Positions 22,790-23,224 of a stretch of 23,224 nucleotides of DNA are shown one piece after another. The DNA is from an uncultured Prevotella sp. (GTDB lineage Bacteria; Bacteroidota; Bacteroidia; Bacteroidales; Bacteroidaceae), in NCBI GenBank assembly GCA_937906765.1, contig CALCUV010000292.1:1-23224 (forward strand). The letters are read 5' to 3'. The first letter of the stretch is position 1, and each line of letters begins with the position of its first letter. A program made the translations under genes and the position numbers. The notes below the pieces were generated by a model that saw only the letters and a list, made by a program, of their open reading frames with translations, did not search any database and was not told the DNA's origin.

Positions 22790-23224
22790 TTACTTCGTGG
22801 CATTCAAGAGCGAAACAATAACCCCAGCAAGTGCGGCTACGCCCGAACCAATACCGATGATTTCTGAAGTTGACATCTTGCGACGATTTTGTTTTTGAGG
22901 CACAACGATTTCTATGCCAGGTTGAATGTCCTTTTTAGTACCACCCTTCAGTTTGACAACACTACCATTTGCCTGAATGCCATAAACGCGCGACTTTGCA
23001 GCGTTACTGCTGTAACCGCCGGCGTGCTTAATGTAGTAACTCAGACTCTTACCCTCTTCGTAGCTCATACTTACGGGATACATTACTTCACCGCTAATCT
23101 TCACGATGTTACTACGTTCGGGCACTTCAAGGATGTCGCCTTCGCGTAAGAGGATATCATGGGCAGAACCTGGTTCTTCCATGGCGCGCTGTAAGTTAAT
23201 TGCAACGGGGAATGTGTTGCTCGT
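22790..23224 (-). CDS. Polysaccharide export protein with SLBB domain (partial, cut by the window end)
   Basis: The frame is open to the right edge, so only the last 144 residues are visible; an ATG at 23182 lies inside the conserved sequence and is not the start. The visible part reads FPVAINLQRAMEEPG, LREGDILEVPE and ISGEVMYPVSMSYEEGKSLSYYIKHAGGY, a clear soluble-ligand-binding beta-grasp (SLBB) unit. It ends with a hydrophobic tail (IIGIGSGVAALAGVIVSLLNA). In Bacteroidetes this is the end of a large multi-SLBB outer-membrane export protein related to Wza, through which the polymer leaves the cell. Wzz follows after 12 bases. The number of SLBB repeats and the signal peptide are outside the window. 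Confidence 0.9.
   Translation of the reverse strand, partial: TSNTFPVAINLQRAMEEPGSAHDILLREGDILEVPERSNIVKISGEVMYPVSMSYEEGKSLSYYIKHAGGYSSNAAKSRVYGIQANGSVVKLKGGTKKDIQPGIEIVVPQKQNRRKMSTSEIIGIGSGVAALAGVIVSLLNATK

Noticed and set aside
10711..23224. Phase-variable promoter inversion, as in Bacteroides capsule loci
   Set aside because: No pair of long inverted repeats flanking a promoter and no invertase gene is visible; the true start of the operon is outside the window.
1..23224. CRISPR array, tRNA or rRNA genes, insertion sequences
   Set aside because: No regular spaced repeats, no tRNA fold apart from tmRNA, no rRNA sequence and no transposase frame were seen.

Overview
The window looks like chromosomal DNA from a Bacteroidales bacterium, probably Prevotella-like. 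The evidence is a tmRNA with the tag GENNYALAA, promoters of the Bacteroidetes type (TTTG, 19 bp, TAnnTTTG), no Shine-Dalgarno sites before the genes, and gene families typical of that order. The genus is an inference from style and was not checked by a search.

Region 1 (1-4232) holds a minus-strand operon. A promoter at 4202-4232 with a candidate GntR operator at its start point precedes an ABC ATPase, an ABC permease, a YtrA-type GntR regulator, a small secreted protein, a small outer-membrane barrel-like protein, and a second secreted protein that is a paralogue of the first. It looks like a self-regulated envelope-stress or export operon. Downstream, at the left edge, lie degenerate REP-like hairpin repeats.

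Region 2 (4233-10440) is a plus-strand DNA-repair unit: a WYL-domain regulator, then sbcD and sbcC (the Mre11/Rad50-like nuclease), ended by a strong hairpin terminator at 10394-10432. The 360-base upstream region has two copies of the palindrome AAGTGCCACTT exactly 42 bp apart, a third palindrome beside them, and a palindrome overlapping a -7 box.

Region 3 (10647-12114) holds a monotopic phosphoglycosyl transferase on the minus strand, with its own terminator, and ssrA (tmRNA) on the plus strand. They are divergently transcribed from one 240-base region.

Region 4 (12098-23224) is a minus-strand exopolysaccharide/capsule cluster of Wzx/Wzy type. In transcription order it contains an SLBB export protein (cut by the window end), a Wzz-like chain-length protein, a Wzy-like polymerase, a Wzx flippase, two different ATP-grasp enzymes, a GT2-lipobox-GH16 fusion protein, a GT2, a GT4 and a hexapeptide-repeat acyltransferase. 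Several junctions overlap as ATGA, so translation is probably coupled. The transferase at 10711, beyond ssrA, probably starts the lipid-linked repeat unit. The most unusual items are the GT2/GH16 fusion with an internal lipoprotein-like signal and the paired ATP-grasp enzymes, which suggest amino-acid or peptide decoration of the polymer.
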